Source: Deltaproteobacteria bacterium
GTDB taxonomy: Bacteria; Myxococcota; B64-G9
DNA: 7,053 nucleotides
Assembly (NCBI GenBank): GCA_003647095.1
Contig: QMME01000210.1
Span: forward strand, 1 to 7,053
Direction of reading: 5' to 3'
Position numbers and translations under genes: made by a program. This document shows positions 5,571-7,053 of this stretch, piece by piece (positions within the stretch are counted from its first letter, which is position 1; each line of letters begins with the position of its first letter). Under the pieces are notes generated by a model. That model had not been told where the DNA came from and ran no database searches. It saw only the letters and a program-made list of their open reading frames with translations.

Positions 5571-6578
5571 TTTTTCCTTACTGCGCCTTCCCGAGGCAGG
5601 TGGTGTCGCAGCTTCGCCCAGCAACTCCAGCATGCCCTCCGCTCCCTCCATGCCCTCGGACAGATCCTCCCAGGAAAAACCCCGTTGTTGCAGTTCCTCC
5701 CGTAACCGCTCCTTGAGGCGATCCAGCTGGCTGTAGACCTGGCGCGGTTCCAGGCCGGCCAGGCGACCCAGTTGCCGGGCCGTCAGGCCGCGCCGGTAGC
5801 GGCCGATGAGCAGCAGCCGGTCGCGGGCTTCCAGTTGCTGCAGCATCAGCAGCAACGCCTGCATGGCCTGTCGGGCCCGCCGGCGTTGCTGTTCGCCGGT
5901 GACGGTATGGTCCGGGTCGGCGTCGGGGCGCGACTCGGCCACCTGGACGGCGGGACGCTCGCTGCCCGGTGGCAGCGGGTGCAAGGGCACGGCCGGGCTG
6001 CGTCGCAGCACCTCGCTGTACAGCGCCCAGCGATTGCAGCGACTGAGGCGGGAGTTGATCTCCAGCAGCAGGGAATAGAAGCGCTCTTCGCTCAACTGCG
6101 CATGCCTGCTGGCCAGGGTGTGGAAGGCTTCCCGTTCCGATAGCCCTTCCCAGTACAGCAGGCGAAACAGCTCGCGGCCCTCGGGTTCCATCCTCTCGAT
6201 TTCGCGTGGTTCGGTGCGCCGCCCATCGCGGGCGCGGAAGTAATCGGAGACCAGGTTCTGGGTTACCCGTCCCAGCCAGGTGGTGAAACGGCCCCGTCCG
6301 CCCAGCCGTTCCAGGCTCTGCAGGTAGCGGTGGAAGCGCTGGCAGGACCGGCCGTCGGCGCCGGTCTGGCGCAGGGCCTGCAGCACGTAGGTGTAGAGAT
6401 CGGTGCACAGGTCACGATCGTGCCGGGCATAGCGCCACAGCAGGCTGAAAATCAGGTTGGAGTAACGCTCCAGGAACTCCCGCCAGGCATCTTCATCGCC
6501 GGCCGCCAGGCGTGATACCAGCCGACGCTGGCTGGGATCATCCTCTGCGGGTACCTGCCTGGGCATGGCGGCGGGCAT
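5568..6578 (-). CDS. Sigma-70-family (ECF-like) RNA polymerase sigma factor with duplicated region-4-like segment
   Basis: A 336-residue protein. Residues 18-118 match sigma region 2: RLAAGDEDAWREFLERYSN (the 2.1 helix), DLCTDLYTYVLQAL (58-69, near the 2.2 core-binding helix) and GRFTTWLGRVTQNLVSDYFR (96-115, regions 2.3/2.4 for -10 recognition). Residues 238-296 match region 4, with the helix-turn-helix GLTARQLGRLAGLEPRQVY (264-282) that would read the -35 element. Between them, residues 133-180 (ELFRLLYWEGLSEREAFHTL and following) look like a second, degenerate region 4. Ordinary ECF factors are about 160-200 residues; this one is much longer and has a C-terminal tail (300-336). It directs core RNA polymerase to a set of promoters that the sequence does not reveal. 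The ATG at 6578 has a weak GGGAG 14 bases upstream; an ATG at 6566 is an alternative. Its neighbours are a cNMP-binding protein upstream and its likely anti-sigma downstream. Confidence 0.85.
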   Translation of the reverse strand: MPAAMPRQVPAEDDPSQRRLVSRLAAGDEDAWREFLERYSNLIFSLLWRYARHDRDLCTDLYTYVLQALRQTGADGRSCQRFHRYLQSLERLGGRGRFTTWLGRVTQNLVSDYFRARDGRRTEPREIERMEPEGRELFRLLYWEGLSEREAFHTLASRHAQLSEERFYSLLLEINSRLSRCNRWALYSEVLRRSPAVPLHPLPPGSERPAVQVAESRPDADPDHTVTGEQQRRRARQAMQALLLMLQQLEARDRLLLIGRYRRGLTARQLGRLAGLEPRQVYSQLDRLKERLREELQQRGFSWEDLSEGMEGAEGMLELLGEAATPPASGRRSKEK

Positions 6579-6605
6579 GGCTGGCCTGTTGTCTCCCGGG
6601 CCGGG

Positions 6606-7025
6606 CTACTGGCCGAGCATTTTCTGCAGCGACTCTTGCGAGCGCCGGGCCCCGGTGCGGGCGATGGCCTGCTTGAATTCCGGGTACTGGATGAACAGCT
6701 GCTCCAGCGGTTCGGCCGGAATCTCCAGGACCAGGCAGTCGCTGATGGCGCGGATGGTGGCGGTGCGCCGGGAGCTGGTCATCAGGGCAATCTCCCCGAA
6801 GTACTCGCCCGGTTGCAGCCGGCCCAGGGATTGCTGTCCGTCGGCGGTCTGCAACAGCACCTCTACCTGCCCCCGGGCCACTACGAACAGTGATTGGCCG
6901 GTCTGGCCCCGTTCCAGCACCGCCTCCCCGGCCGGGTGCGGCCGGGCCCGGGTAGCCGACGCCAACTGCTCCCGGGCCTCGGCCGGCAGGGTGTCGAAGG
7001 GAGCGGTGCCGGCCAGGAACTCCAC
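6606..7025 (-). CDS. Cyclic-nucleotide-binding domain protein (5' end possibly beyond the window)
   Basis: The visible 139 residues are almost entirely one cNMP-binding (CRP-type) domain. The phosphate-binding cassette FGEIALMTSSRRTATI (76-91) keeps the Glu78 that contacts the ribose and Arg87 that contacts the cyclic phosphate. GQSLFVVARGQVEVLL (43-58) and PGEY before the cassette are also typical. There is no helix-turn-helix after the domain, so it cannot bind DNA like CRP; it would act by contacting a partner. The GTG at 7025, with a weak AGGA upstream, fits the start of the domain. However, the reading frame stays open to the window edge (TTDWTRQDT precedes it), so a longer protein is possible. 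It ends 27 bases before the sigma factor gene, suggesting that a nucleotide signal feeds into this sigma system. Confidence 0.82.
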   Translation of the reverse strand: MEFLAGTAPFDTLPAEAREQLASATRARPHPAGEAVLERGQTGQSLFVVARGQVEVLLQTADGQQSLGRLQPGEYFGEIALMTSSRRTATIRAISDCLVLEIPAEPLEQLFIQYPEFKQAIARTGARRSQESLQKMLGQ

Positions 7026-7053
7026 GGTATCCTGCCTGGTCCAGTCAGTGGTC

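Noticed and set aside
1..7053. tRNA, rRNA, CRISPR array, insertion sequence, toxin-antitoxin or phage defence genes
   Set aside because: I saw no cloverleaf-like sequence, regularly spaced repeats, transposase motifs, terminal inverted repeats or defence-associated domains in the window.

Overview
This is a GC-rich window that looks like a proteobacterium: strong third-position G/C codon bias, purine-rich ribosome binding sites, short intergenic gaps and a lipoprotein signal sequence. The genus cannot be named from the sequence. Nothing points to a phage, plasmid, insertion sequence, CRISPR array or RNA gene. Every stretch between genes is shorter than about 210 bases.

Left part (1-2186). 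A truncated minus-strand gene begins at 155 and encodes the N-terminus of a putative lipoprotein. It diverges from a plus-strand pair across a 208-base intergenic region that holds a plausible sigma-70 promoter for the lipoprotein, several small inverted repeats and a direct repeat. The plus-strand pair is a four-helix membrane protein resembling bestrophin-type channels (364-1152), followed 20 bases later by a soluble protein resembling AttH/CrtC/tocopherol-cyclase-type lipocalin-fold proteins (1173-2186). The two are probably co-transcribed. They converge on the next cluster across a hairpin-containing gap of about 73 bases.

Right part (2260-7053). Five minus-strand genes are packed with gaps of 27 to 44 bases and probably form one operon read from right to left. 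They encode a stand-alone cyclic-nucleotide-binding domain protein (its 5' end may lie beyond the window), an unusual 336-residue sigma-70-family factor with two region-4-like helix-turn-helix segments, a membrane-anchored anti-sigma-like protein with two tandem zinc-finger modules and a large extracytoplasmic part, the purine-biosynthesis enzyme PurF (a [4Fe-4S]-type version), and an HU/IHF-family DNA-binding protein with an extra C-terminal tail.

The likely story is inference: the cNMP-binding protein, sigma factor and zinc-finger anti-sigma form a signal-responsive transcription switch. PurF and the HU-like protein either share its transcript for convenience or are targets of it. The most interesting points are the sigma/anti-sigma pair itself, a nine-C homopolymer inside the anti-sigma linker that could make it phase-variable, and the hairpins around purF and the HU-like gene.
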